64,000 nt of DNA, taken from the NCBI RefSeq assembly GCF_013761175.1, contig NZ_JACDUR010000015.1, positions 1 through 64,000 on the forward strand, given 5' to 3'. A program made the position numbers and the translations under genes. Origin of the DNA: Nonomuraea soli. Its GTDB lineage: Bacteria; Actinomycetota; Actinomycetes; Streptosporangiales; Streptosporangiaceae. How positions within the stretch are numbered: position 1 is the stretch's first letter; every line of letters starts with the position of its first letter. Shown piece by piece: positions 42,562 to 51,317 of the stretch. The notes below the pieces were generated by a model, which had not been told where the DNA came from, made no database searches, and saw only the letters and a program-made list of their open reading frames with translations.

Positions 42562-43326
42562 ATGGGTGGGGTGCGGCAAAACATGACATTACGCAGCGAG
42601 GTGCTCGACGCTCGGATCGACCCGCTCACGATGGACGAGGTCATCCGCCGGTGCGTCGACGCCATCGCATTACGCAGGCCGCTGACGATCGGTGTCGTCA
42701 ACGCGGCGAAGCTGGTGAACATGAGGGCCGACGCGCTGTTACGCGAGTCGGTCGAGACCTGCGAGCTGGTGCTGGCCGACGGCCAGGCCGTGGTCTGGGC
42801 CTCGCGGGTGCTCGGCGCCAAGCTGCCCGAACGGGTGGCGGGCGTCGATCTCTTCATGGAACTGCTGGCCGAGGGGGACCGGCGCGGATACCGCGCGTTC
42901 TTCCTGGGCGCCACGCAGGAAGTCCTGGACCGGATGACGGCCGAGATCGGCCACAGGTTCCCCGGCCTGGTCATCGCCGGAGCGCGCAACGGCTACTTCG
43001 ACGACGCGCAGAGCGGGCAGGTGGCGCAGGAGATCCGCGACAGCGGCGCCGACCTGCTCTTCCTCGGGATGACCTCGCCGAAGAAGGAGATCTTCGTCAG
43101 GGAGTGGGGCGGGCACACGGGGGCGATGGTCGTCCACGGGGTGGGCGGCTCGTTCGACATCCTGTCGGGGCAGACGAAGCGGGCGCCGCTGAGCTGGCAA
43201 CGGCTGGGCCTCGAGTGGTTCTACCGGCTGATCCAGGAGCCGGTACGGCTCGGCCCGCGCTACCTGAAGACCAACGCGCGCTTCATCCTGATGATCGCGC
43301 AGCAGCGAATGGGGAGGACCAAGTGA
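42562..43326 (+). CDS. WecG/TagA/CpsF-family glycosyltransferase
   Basis: 254 residues (ATG 42583 is a shorter possibility). Motifs typical of the family: VVNAAKLVNMR, LADGQAVVWASR, LGATQEVLDRM, GARNGYF, and LLFLGMTSPKKEIF. Members transfer ManNAc or ManNAcA-type sugars onto polyprenyl-linked acceptors in teichoic acid or polysaccharide synthesis. First gene of the polysaccharide locus; its stop overlaps the next start. Confidence 0.9.
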   Translation: MGGVRQNMTLRSEVLDARIDPLTMDEVIRRCVDAIALRRPLTIGVVNAAKLVNMRADALLRESVETCELVLADGQAVVWASRVLGAKLPERVAGVDLFMELLAEGDRRGYRAFFLGATQEVLDRMTAEIGHRFPGLVIAGARNGYFDDAQSGQVAQEIRDSGADLLFLGMTSPKKEIFVREWGGHTGAMVVHGVGGSFDILSGQTKRAPLSWQRLGLEWFYRLIQEPVRLGPRYLKTNARFILMIAQQRMGRTK

Positions 43327-44441
43327 CGCGGATCGCCATGCTCGGTGATCAGGCCGGATTCGTCACCGAGATGGTGGACATGTCCGTGCGGGGGCTGACT
43401 CCGGGCTACGTGAAGGGCGACCGCGAGTTCGTCTTCACCCGGCGGGGAAAGCAGCAGGCCGACGGCTCGTGGGTCGCCGAGCCCGAGGGGCGCAGCGTCA
43501 GGTACAGCGCGATCGTGGCGCTTGGCCTGGCCACCGTGCCGGAGGCGCGCCAGCGTGCGGCCCTGGCCGGAGACAGCCTGGCCGAGCTGGTCGACGCGCT
43601 GGTCGACCGCCTGCCGTCGGTGACGAACCTGGGCGACGTGGGGCTGATCTGCTGGGCGGCGGCCGAGACCGGCAGCGACCGGGTGGCGGAGGCGCTGGCC
43701 AGGCTCGCCGAGGTGGACGTGGCGGGCGCCGTCTACACGGTGGAGGCGTCGTGGGTGCTGGCCGCGCTCGCCGCCGCCAAGGTCACCGACGACCGCTACA
43801 AGGCGGCCAGGTCCAGGATCGTCGACAACATCGGCGCGGGCGGCCTCTACCCTCACGTCATCGGCCAGGACGCGAGCCAGCCCTGGTATCGCGGCCACGT
43901 CGGCTGCTTCGCCGACCAGGTCTACCCGATCCAGGCCCTGGCCAGGGCGGGAGACGCCGAGGCGGTCAAGACGGCCGAGCTGGTCGCCGACCGCATCTGC
44001 CAGGCTCAGGGCCCCGAGGGCCAGTGGTGGTGGCACTACGACTCCCGCGACGGCTCGGTGGTCGAGGGCTACCCCGTCTACAGCGTGCACCAGCTGTCGA
44101 TGGGCCCGATGGCGCTGCTCGACCTGATGGAGGCGGGCGGCAGGAACCGGATCGAGGAGATCGAGCTGGGCCTGCGCTGGATGCACGAGCGCCCCGAGAC
44201 CCAGGAGAAGCTGGTCTTCGACGACCTCACCTGGCGCAAGGCGGCCAGGCAGGACCCGAAGAAGCTGGTCAGAGGTGTCAGGGCCGCGGCGACCAGGCTG
44301 AAGAAGGGCACCCGCGTGGCCGTGCTCGACCGGGTCTACCCGCCGGTGGCGGTGGACAGGGAGTGCAGGCCGTACGAGCTGGGCTGGCTCCTCTACGCCT
44401 GGGGATTCCGGCTCGACTCGTCGCGCAGCCAGGTGGAGTAG
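43323..44441 (+). CDS. Alpha/alpha-toroid-like protein of unknown function
   Basis: 372 residues from GTG. Tandem helical repeats (GDVGLICWAAAETGSDRV, VEASWVLAALAAAKVTDD, GHVGCFADQVYPIQALARAG) and QWWWHYDSRDGSVVEGYPVY resemble the alpha/alpha barrel of prenyltransferase/squalene cyclase or glycosidase toroids. The DxDD motif of terpene cyclases is absent. No membrane helix or signal. Coupled to the WecG-like gene, so a role on a sugar or lipid-linked intermediate is plausible. Confidence 0.7.
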   Translation: MTRIAMLGDQAGFVTEMVDMSVRGLTPGYVKGDREFVFTRRGKQQADGSWVAEPEGRSVRYSAIVALGLATVPEARQRAALAGDSLAELVDALVDRLPSVTNLGDVGLICWAAAETGSDRVAEALARLAEVDVAGAVYTVEASWVLAALAAAKVTDDRYKAARSRIVDNIGAGGLYPHVIGQDASQPWYRGHVGCFADQVYPIQALARAGDAEAVKTAELVADRICQAQGPEGQWWWHYDSRDGSVVEGYPVYSVHQLSMGPMALLDLMEAGGRNRIEEIELGLRWMHERPETQEKLVFDDLTWRKAARQDPKKLVRGVRAAATRLKKGTRVAVLDRVYPPVAVDRECRPYELGWLLYAWGFRLDSSRSQVE

Positions 44442-45205
44442 TCGCCCGCGGCGATCATCTTGCGGCCCGCGCGCCGGGCGAGCACCGCGACGGTCATGAA
44501 CCACACCACCTGGAGCGGGCGCAGCACGGCGATGCGGGCCAGGTCGCCCAGCCCGGTGCGGGCCGAGGAACTCGACGACTGTTCGTACTCCGCGACGCTG
44601 GTGACGGCGCGGATGCGGCGGCGCAGCAGGTCCTCGACGGTGCGCGGGGTCTGGATCTCGACCCTGGCCCCTCGCACGACGGTCCGCTCGGAGGCGGAGA
44701 ACGCCATCGAGGCCGCCAGGTCGTCGGCCATGACCTGGGGAAGCTCCATGATGCGCTTGTTGCCCTCCTCGGAGACGGCGATGACGCCGCGTCCGAAGAG
44801 CTGGGAGGCGACCTCGGGCAGCCGCGACCAGACGGAGTAGTACCAGCGCACGCCCAGCGGCCGGTCGGCGAGCGCGAGATCACGTTCGGGGGCGGAGGCC
44901 AGAACTCCTCCGGCGCCGAGCGCGTCACACAACTTGCGGACGTCGTCGGCGCCGATCACCACATCGGCGTCGACGTACAGCCGGGGAAAACCGACAGCGG
45001 CCTGGTCGCCCAGGCGTAAGGCCTCGCGTTTGGACGGGACGGGCGTCTCGATCACGCGGGCGCCGTGCGAGGCGGCGACGGCGGCCGTCGAGTCGGTGCA
45101 TCCGTTGGCCACGACAACGATGTCGAACTCGGAGGGCTGAAGTGCGGACAGCAACCGGCCGACCACTGCGGCCTCGTTGTGCGCGGGAATCACGATGCTC
45201 ACCAC
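44393..45205 (-). CDS. Glycosyltransferase family 2
   Basis: 270 residues from GTG (TTG 45223 possible). GT-A nucleotide-sugar motifs: VIPAHNEAAVVGRLL, VVANGCTDST, and YVDADVVIG with the DxD metal site. The C-terminal part has one hydrophobic segment (LQVVWFMTVAVLA). Transfers a sugar in polysaccharide assembly; donor unknown. Its 3' end overlaps the convergent toroid gene by 49 bases. Confidence 0.84.
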   Translation of the reverse strand: MVSIVIPAHNEAAVVGRLLSALQPSEFDIVVVANGCTDSTAAVAASHGARVIETPVPSKREALRLGDQAAVGFPRLYVDADVVIGADDVRKLCDALGAGGVLASAPERDLALADRPLGVRWYYSVWSRLPEVASQLFGRGVIAVSEEGNKRIMELPQVMADDLAASMAFSASERTVVRGARVEIQTPRTVEDLLRRRIRAVTSVAEYEQSSSSSARTGLGDLARIAVLRPLQVVWFMTVAVLARRAGRKMIAAGDYSTWLRDESSRNPQA

Positions 45206-45420
45206 AACAGAGCAACGAAGCACTCCTGGACCGTTCCGTCAAGGACCGATTGAGTCCGGATCAGGCCAGTCTGTGTCATTCCCGACAGATTAGTTCGTAT
45301 CTAGCATTGATCACGGTGGGGACGGGTGGTGCCTGGGGCCAATGTGAATTCTGTGAAACATGACAACCCATGAGGTGCATTAGGCGTCTATGGCCTAGGT
45401 GATCGAGTTTTTAGTAGCGG
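45206..45420. promoter_or_regulatory. AT-richer intergenic promoter region
   Basis: 215 bases between divergent GT2 and sugar transferase genes, clearly less GC-rich than its surroundings. It contains a direct repeat TGTGAA (45343-45348 and 45352-45357) at 9-base spacing, and TTTTTAG before the sugar transferase start. It probably carries promoters for both directions and a regulator site; no match to a known operator. Confidence 0.45.
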
Positions 45421-46902
45421 GTGGGGCGACGCGTGAATGGTCGGACAGGGTTATCAAAAGTTCATGAGCTAGCCGAGGAGACGATCGTCCGGCCCGAGGG
45501 GGGCTCGTGGACGCGGTCGTATCGTCGGGCGCTGGTGGCAGGAGACCTCGGTTGCGCCTTCCTGGCGCTGGCCGGGGGCACCGCCGTGCGGTTGTGGCTG
45601 GACATCTACATCACCACCGACGACATCGTCTTCGGCACGGCCATCGGCCTGGCCTGGCCGCTGGCGCTGGCGATCAGCGGCGGATACCGGCGCCGGGTCC
45701 TCGGAGAGGGCAGCGAGGAGTTCCGCGCGGTCGTCAACGCCTGGCTGGGCCTGACCGCCGTCGTGGCGATCTCGTCCTATATGACGCAGGCGACGGTCGC
45801 GCGTAGCTACGTGGTGGCGATGCTGCCGGTGGCCACGCTCTTCACGCTCGTCTTCCACCACCGCATGCGCAGGCGGCTGCACCGCAGGCGCGCGGTGGGC
45901 ATCAACGTGCGCCGCGTCGTCGCGGTGGGGCACGAGTCGTCGGTCCTGGACCTGGTCAGGCAGTTCAAGCGGCAGTCGCACCACGGCATGAAGGTGGTCG
46001 CGGCGTGCGTGCCGTACATCGAGTTCGGCCGGCGCAGGAACGGCCTCGACGGCGTGCCCGTGATGGGCGACTTCAGCGACGTGGCGCTCGTGGTCGACAA
46101 GACCGGCGCCGACGCGGTGGCGGTGCTGGCCTGTCCCGAGCTCGACGGCGCAGCCCTGCGGCGGCTGGCGTGGAGCATCGAGACGAAGGGCACGGAGCTG
46201 TTCGTCGCGCCCGCGCTCCTGGACGTGGCGGGCCCGCGCACGAGCATCCGGCCGATGGCGGGCATGCCGCTGCTGTACGTGGAGCATCCGCGGCTCGACG
46301 GCGCGGCGCAGCTGGTCAAGTCGGTGTTCGACAAGATCGTGGCCTCGCTGATCCTGCTGGCGATCGGCCTGCCGATGCTCGTCATCGGGCTGATCATCCG
46401 GAGCACCAGCCCCGGCCCCGCGCTGTTCTACCAGGTCAGGGTGGGCAGGAACGGCCAGGAGTTCAAGGTCGTGAAGTTCCGCACCATGCGGCAGGACGCC
46501 GAGCAGGTCAAGCTCCTGCTGACCGACGACAACGAGTTCGACGGCGTGCTGTTCAAGATCCGCAACGACCCCCGGATCACGGGCGTCGGCGGGTTCCTGC
46601 GCCGTTACTCGCTCGACGAGCTGCCGCAGCTGTTCAACGTGATGCGCGGCGACATGTCACTGGTCGGTCCCCGGCCGCCGCTACCGTCAGAGGTGGAGCA
46701 GTACGGCGCGGACGTGCGCCGGCGCCTGGTCGTCAAGCCGGGCATCACGGGGTTGTGGCAGGTGAGCGGCCGCAGCGACCTGTCGTGGGAGGAGTCGGTC
46801 AGGCTGGATCTGCGCTACGTCGAGAACTGGTCGCTCATGCTGGACCTGCAGATCCTGTGGAAGACGATTTCCGCCGTCATCGGCGGCGAAGGGGCGTACT
46901 GA
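45421..46902 (+). CDS. Polyprenyl glycosylphosphotransferase (initiating sugar transferase)
   Basis: 493 residues. N-terminal four to five membrane helices, a CoA-binding-like middle domain, and a C-terminal bacterial sugar transferase domain: FYQVRVGRNGQEFKVVKFRTM, SLDELPQLFNVMRGDMSLVG, PRPPLPSE and KPGITGLWQVSGRSDL. WbaP/WcaJ-type enzymes load a sugar-1-phosphate onto undecaprenyl phosphate to start repeat unit synthesis. GTG 45421 or 45433. Its stop overlaps rmlA. Confidence 0.92.
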   Translation: MGRRVNGRTGLSKVHELAEETIVRPEGGSWTRSYRRALVAGDLGCAFLALAGGTAVRLWLDIYITTDDIVFGTAIGLAWPLALAISGGYRRRVLGEGSEEFRAVVNAWLGLTAVVAISSYMTQATVARSYVVAMLPVATLFTLVFHHRMRRRLHRRRAVGINVRRVVAVGHESSVLDLVRQFKRQSHHGMKVVAACVPYIEFGRRRNGLDGVPVMGDFSDVALVVDKTGADAVAVLACPELDGAALRRLAWSIETKGTELFVAPALLDVAGPRTSIRPMAGMPLLYVEHPRLDGAAQLVKSVFDKIVASLILLAIGLPMLVIGLIIRSTSPGPALFYQVRVGRNGQEFKVVKFRTMRQDAEQVKLLLTDDNEFDGVLFKIRNDPRITGVGGFLRRYSLDELPQLFNVMRGDMSLVGPRPPLPSEVEQYGADVRRRLVVKPGITGLWQVSGRSDLSWEESVRLDLRYVENWSLMLDLQILWKTISAVIGGEGAY

Positions 46903-47963
46903 TGAAGGCGATCGTGCTGGCCGGCGGCTCGGGCACCCGGCTGCGCCCCATCACGCACACGCAGGCCAAGCAACTCGTGCCGGTGGCCAACAAGCCGGTG
47001 CTCTTCTACGGCCTGGAGGCCATCGCCCAGGCGGGTGTGCGCGAGGTCGGCATCATCGTCGGCGACACCCAGGCGGAGATCGAGGCGGCGGTCGGCGACG
47101 GCTCCGCGTTCGGCATCGACGTCACCTACCTGCGCCAGGAGGCCCCGCTCGGGCTGGCGCACGCGGTGCTGATCGCGCGCGACTTCCTCGGCGACGACGA
47201 CTTCGTCATGTACCTGGGCGACAACTTCATCGTCGGCGGCATCGACGACATCGTGGCCACCTTCACCGCCCAGCGCCCCGACGCGCAGATCATGCTCACC
47301 AAGGTGCCCGACCCGCGCCAGTTCGGCGTGGCCGAACTCGACACCGACGGCCGCGTGGTGCGCCTGGAGGAGAAGCCGAAGGAGCCCAAGAGCGACCTGG
47401 CGCTCGTCGGCGTCTACCTGTTCACCAAGGCGGTGCACGAGGCCGTGGCCAGGCTCGAACCGTCGTGGCGGGGCGAGCTGGAGATCACCGAGGCCATCCA
47501 GTGGCTGCTCGACGCCGGTCTGCGGGTCGACTCCACGGTCATCTCCGGCTACTGGAAGGACACCGGCAACGTCTCCGACATGCTGGAGGTCAACCGGCTG
47601 GTCCTGGAGAGCATCGAGAGCAGGGGCCACGTCGACGAGAGCTCGGAGATCATCGGCAGGGTCGTGGTCGAGGACGGAGCGATGATCACCGGCTCCCGCA
47701 TCGTCGGTCCGGCGATCATCGGGGCCGGATCCGTCATCCGCGACTCCTACATCGGACCCTTCACCTCCATCGCCGACGACTGCCACGTGATCGGCAGCGA
47801 GATCGAATACTCGATCGTGCTGCGTGAGGCCTCTATCGTCGGAGTCGGGCGAATCGAGGCCTCGCTCATCGGGCGCGGCGTCGAGGTGACCCCGGCAGCA
47901 CACGCGCCCCGCGCGCACAGACTCGTCCTCGGCGACCACAGCAAGGTGCAAATCTCCTCATGA
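46902..47963 (+). CDS. rmlA: Glucose-1-phosphate thymidylyltransferase, long form
   Basis: 353 residues from ATG in a TGATG overlap. LAGGSGTRLRPITHTQAKQL is the nucleotidyltransferase signature, with YLGDNF (metal Asp). It is about 60 residues longer than classical RmlA and ends in hexapeptide-like left-handed helix repeats (GSRIVGPAIIGAGSVIRDSY), as in the StrD type of antibiotic deoxysugar clusters. It makes dTDP-glucose for the next genes. Confidence 0.9.
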   Translation: MKAIVLAGGSGTRLRPITHTQAKQLVPVANKPVLFYGLEAIAQAGVREVGIIVGDTQAEIEAAVGDGSAFGIDVTYLRQEAPLGLAHAVLIARDFLGDDDFVMYLGDNFIVGGIDDIVATFTAQRPDAQIMLTKVPDPRQFGVAELDTDGRVVRLEEKPKEPKSDLALVGVYLFTKAVHEAVARLEPSWRGELEITEAIQWLLDAGLRVDSTVISGYWKDTGNVSDMLEVNRLVLESIESRGHVDESSEIIGRVVVEDGAMITGSRIVGPAIIGAGSVIRDSYIGPFTSIADDCHVIGSEIEYSIVLREASIVGVGRIEASLIGRGVEVTPAAHAPRAHRLVLGDHSKVQISS

Positions 47964-48892
47964 GGATCCTCATCACCGGCGGAGCCGGCTTCATCGGCTC
48001 CGCCTATGCCCGCATGGCCGCGGCCGAGCACGAGGTGACCGTGCTCGACAAGCTCACCTATGCGGGCAACCCGGCCAACCTCGACGGTGTGGAGCACACC
48101 TTCGTGCACGGCGACATCTGCGACGGCGAGCTGCTCAGGACCGTCGTGCAGGGCCACGACCTGGTGCTCAACTTCGCCGCCGAGTCTCATGTCGACCGCT
48201 CCATCGAGGGTGCTGCCCCGTTCGTCACCACCAACGTGCTCGGCACCCAGACCCTCATGCAGGCCTGCCTCGACGCCGGCACCCCGCGCGTGGTCCAGGT
48301 CTCGACCGACGAGGTCTACGGCTCGGTCGACATCGGCTCCTGGAGCGAGGACGCCCCGCTCGCGCCGCGCTCGCCGTACTCCGCGGCCAAGGCGGGCGGC
48401 GACCTGATCGCCCGCGCCTACGCCGTCACCCACGGACTGAACGTCTCCATCACGCGCTGCGGCAACAACTACGGCCCCCGCCAGTATCCGGAGAAGGTCA
48501 TCCCGCTGTTCGTCACCAACCTGCTGCAGGGCCGCAAGGTCCCGCTCTACGGCGACGGCGGCAACGTGCGCGACTGGATCCACGTCGACGACCACTGCCG
48601 CGGCATCCGGCTCGTCGCCGAGCGCGGCGAGGCGGGCGAGGTCTACCACATCGCCGGTACGGCGGAGCTGACCAACCTGGAGCTCACCCAGCATCTCCTC
48701 GACGCTCTGGGGGCCGGCTGGGACATGGTTGAGCGGGTGGCCGACCGCAAGGGTCACGACCGCCGTTACTCCCTCGATGACAGCAGGCTGCGCGCCATGG
48801 GCTACGAGCCGGAGATCGGCTTCGACGAGGGCCTGGCGGCCACGGTGCGCTGGTACGTCGACAACCCCTCGTGGTGGAAGGAACGCCGGTGA
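47960..48892 (+). CDS. rmlB: dTDP-glucose 4,6-dehydratase
   Basis: 310 residues. NAD-binding GGAGFIGSAYARM, catalytic STDEVYGS (Asp-Glu pair) and YSAAKAGGD (YxxxK). Converts dTDP-glucose to dTDP-4-keto-6-deoxyglucose. Overlaps rmlA and rmlD by four bases each. Slightly shorter than usual (about 330). Confidence 0.93.
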   Translation: MRILITGGAGFIGSAYARMAAAEHEVTVLDKLTYAGNPANLDGVEHTFVHGDICDGELLRTVVQGHDLVLNFAAESHVDRSIEGAAPFVTTNVLGTQTLMQACLDAGTPRVVQVSTDEVYGSVDIGSWSEDAPLAPRSPYSAAKAGGDLIARAYAVTHGLNVSITRCGNNYGPRQYPEKVIPLFVTNLLQGRKVPLYGDGGNVRDWIHVDDHCRGIRLVAERGEAGEVYHIAGTAELTNLELTQHLLDALGAGWDMVERVADRKGHDRRYSLDDSRLRAMGYEPEIGFDEGLAATVRWYVDNPSWWKERR

Positions 48893-49698
48893 GGTGGCTG
48901 ATCACCGGCGCGGGCGGCATGCTGGCCACCGACCTGGCCGGACTGCTCGACGACGCCGTGGCCCTGAGCCGGGCCGAGCTCGACATCCGCGACAAGGACG
49001 CCGTAACGCGCGCCGTCCGCGAGCACCGGCCCGACGTGATCGTCAACTGCGCGGCCTGGACCGCCGTCGACGACGCCGAACGCCACGAAGAGGAGGCGCT
49101 CGCGGTCAACGGGCACGCCGTGGCCAACCTGGCGAGCACCGGGGCGCGGCTGATCCAGATCTCCACCGACTACGTCTTCGACGGCACCGCCCGCGTGCCG
49201 TACGCCGAGGACGCGCCGACACGGCCGGTCAACGCCTACGGCCGCACCAAGCTCGCCGGCGAGCTCGCGGCGGACGGCCACGTGATCGTCCGTACGGCCT
49301 GGCTGTACGGCGCGAGCGGCAGGAACTTCGTCAAGACGATGATCAGGCTGGAGCGGGAGCGCGAAAGCGTCAGCGTGGTCGCCGACCAGCACGGCGGGCC
49401 GACGTGGAGCGCCGACCTGGCGCGTTACGTGGCCACGCTGGCAGACGCGCCACCCGGCGTCCACCACGGCACCAACGCAGGCCAGACGACCTGGCACGGC
49501 CTGGCCCAGGAGGTCTTCACGCTGCTCGGAGCCGATCCCGCCAGGGTCAAGCCGATCCCGGCCTCCGACTACCCCGTGCCGGCGCCCAGGCCTGCCTACA
49601 GCGTCCTGGGCAACCCCCGGCTGCGCGACTGGCGCGAGGCCCTAGGAGAGGCTTTCGTAGAGATCCAGGCAGGCCTGGTAGCCGGGCAACAGCCCTGA
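48889..49698 (+). CDS. rmlD: dTDP-4-dehydrorhamnose reductase
   Basis: 269 residues from GTG overlapping rmlB. GAGGMLATDLAG, STDYVFDG, YGRTKLAGE (YxxxK), and TAWLYGASGRNFV are RmlD motifs. It performs the last, NADPH-dependent step to dTDP-L-rhamnose. Its last 57 bases are antisense to the end of rmlC, which is on the other strand. Confidence 0.92.
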   Translation: MRWLITGAGGMLATDLAGLLDDAVALSRAELDIRDKDAVTRAVREHRPDVIVNCAAWTAVDDAERHEEEALAVNGHAVANLASTGARLIQISTDYVFDGTARVPYAEDAPTRPVNAYGRTKLAGELAADGHVIVRTAWLYGASGRNFVKTMIRLERERESVSVVADQHGGPTWSADLARYVATLADAPPGVHHGTNAGQTTWHGLAQEVFTLLGADPARVKPIPASDYPVPAPRPAYSVLGNPRLRDWREALGEAFVEIQAGLVAGQQP

Positions 49699-50226
49699 GG
49701 CCTCCTTGAGCGTGGGCGCGGCCGCGTCCTTGTCGGACAGCACCGGTTCGACGTCGAGCCGCCAGTCGATGTCGAGATCCGGATCGAGCGGGTGGATGCC
49801 GTGCTCGCGCCCGGGAGCGTACGGCTGGGAGCACAGGTAGGTGACGGTCGCCCGGTCGCTGAGCACGGAGAAGCCGTGCGCCAGGCCCTCGGCGACGTAG
49901 ACGCCGCGCCGTGTCTCGTCGTCGAGCAGCACCGAGGTCCACTGGCCGAAGGTCGGCGAGCCGACCCGCACATCGACGATCACGTCGAGCACCGTGCCCG
50001 CCACGCAGGTGACGTACTTGGCCTGGCCAGGCGGCACGTCGGCGAAGTGCAGCCCGCGGATGACGCCGCGTTCGGAGACCGAGCAGTTGACCTGGGCCAG
50101 CTCCAGCCGGTGACCGGCGACGGCGGCCAGGTCGGAGGCGCGGAAGCTCTCCAGGAACTCGCCCCTGGAGTCGCGGTGCACGACGGGGGTGTGCGTCCAC
50201 GCTCCCTGGATGCTCAGGGGCTCCAT
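49642..50226 (-). CDS. rmlC: dTDP-4-dehydrorhamnose 3,5-epimerase
   Basis: 194 residues. RmlC cupin with catalytic His in GVIRGLHFADVPPGQAKYV, DVRVGSPTFGQW, and YVAEGLAHGFSVLSD. Start at the ATG inside the aminotransferase 3' end (13-base overlap). It links the rhamnose pathway to the minus-strand operon. A C-terminal extension after PVLSDKDA is usual. Confidence 0.92.
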   Translation of the reverse strand: MEPLSIQGAWTHTPVVHRDSRGEFLESFRASDLAAVAGHRLELAQVNCSVSERGVIRGLHFADVPPGQAKYVTCVAGTVLDVIVDVRVGSPTFGQWTSVLLDDETRRGVYVAEGLAHGFSVLSDRATVTYLCSQPYAPGREHGIHPLDPDLDIDWRLDVEPVLSDKDAAAPTLKEASGLLPGYQACLDLYESLS

Positions 50227-51317
50227 GCGCCGATCTCCTCCTCGAGCCGGGCCAGGTCGTCCAGCGTGTTGTAGAAGTGCGGTGAGAAGCGCAGGTAGCA
50301 CCGCCCGGCGGCGTCGTGGCGCACCGAGGTGCTGATCCGCGCGGCCTCCAGATGACGGTAGAGGCTCTCGGCGCGTACCTGGGCCAGCGGCAGAGAGACC
50401 AGCGGGGTCTCGGGCGCCCAGGCGTCGTCGGCCAGGCCGTGCTTCAGCAGGATCGTGACGAGCGCCGAGCGCAGCTCGGCCAGCCGCTCCTCGATCGCGC
50501 CGAGCCCGACCTCGCCGAACATGCGCAGCGCCTCGCCCATGCCGGCGATGCCCAGCACGTTGGGCGAGCCCGCCTCGAACCGCCCGGCTCCCGCGACCAG
50601 GTCGAGGCCGGGGCCGTACGGGCGCTCCGTCGTCATGTTGCGCCAGCCGACCACCGGAGGGGCCAGTTGCTCGGCCGCCCGCGGCGAGACGTACATGAGC
50701 GCGCAGCCCTTGGGGGCCAGCAGCCACTTGTGCCCGTCGGCCACCACCACGTCGTACGGCGAGGCGTCGAAGGGGCGCGTGCCCAGCGTCTGGATGGCGT
50801 CCACGACCGTCAGCACGCCCCGGTCGCGCAGCTCCTCCAGGCCGCGTACGGCCTGCCCGGAGGCGAAGTTGACGGTGGAGACGCAGACCGCCCTGGTGCG
50901 GTTGTCGACGAGGTCGAGGAAGGGGCCGCTCCACACGTCCGCCTCCCGCACCTCGATCCCGTGACGCCGCCACGGGTCGGAGGCCGAGGGGAAGTCGCCC
51001 GCCGCCACCACGACGTTGTCGCCCGGCCGCCAGTCGATCGCCGAGGCGGCCAGCGAGACGCCGGTCGAGGTGTTGAGGACGAACGCGACGTCGCGGGCCG
51101 GGACCGCCAGCATGCGGCCGGCCGCCTCCCGGGCGCCGCGCTCGATCGGATCCTCCAGGAACGACCCCTGGCCGCGCTCGGCGAGCGCGGTGGCCAGGTC
51201 GCACACGGCGGCCGCCACCCGGGCGGGCAGCGGCGAGAAGGCCGCGTGGGCCATGAAGATCCGGCTTCGGGTGATCGGGAACTCGAGCTCGCGCTCCTCG
51301 ACGAGCCGATCAAGCAT
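50214..51317 (-). CDS. Aminotransferase class V-fold PLP enzyme
   Basis: 367 residues. PLP lysine in VVADGHKWLLAPKG, and ADGHKW-type context, STVNFASGQAVRG, and ALVSLPLAQVRAESL identify the class V fold (cysteine desulfurase, isopenicillin epimerase-like). Sugar-nucleotide clusters normally use class DegT/DnrJ enzymes, so this is unusual beside rmlC and two SDR sugar dehydratases. May desulfurate, epimerise or transaminate; not decided by sequence. Overlaps both neighbours. Confidence 0.85.
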   Translation of the reverse strand: MLDRLVEERELEFPITRSRIFMAHAAFSPLPARVAAAVCDLATALAERGQGSFLEDPIERGAREAAGRMLAVPARDVAFVLNTSTGVSLAASAIDWRPGDNVVVAAGDFPSASDPWRRHGIEVREADVWSGPFLDLVDNRTRAVCVSTVNFASGQAVRGLEELRDRGVLTVVDAIQTLGTRPFDASPYDVVVADGHKWLLAPKGCALMYVSPRAAEQLAPPVVGWRNMTTERPYGPGLDLVAGAGRFEAGSPNVLGIAGMGEALRMFGEVGLGAIEERLAELRSALVTILLKHGLADDAWAPETPLVSLPLAQVRAESLYRHLEAARISTSVRHDAAGRCYLRFSPHFYNTLDDLARLEEEIGAWSP

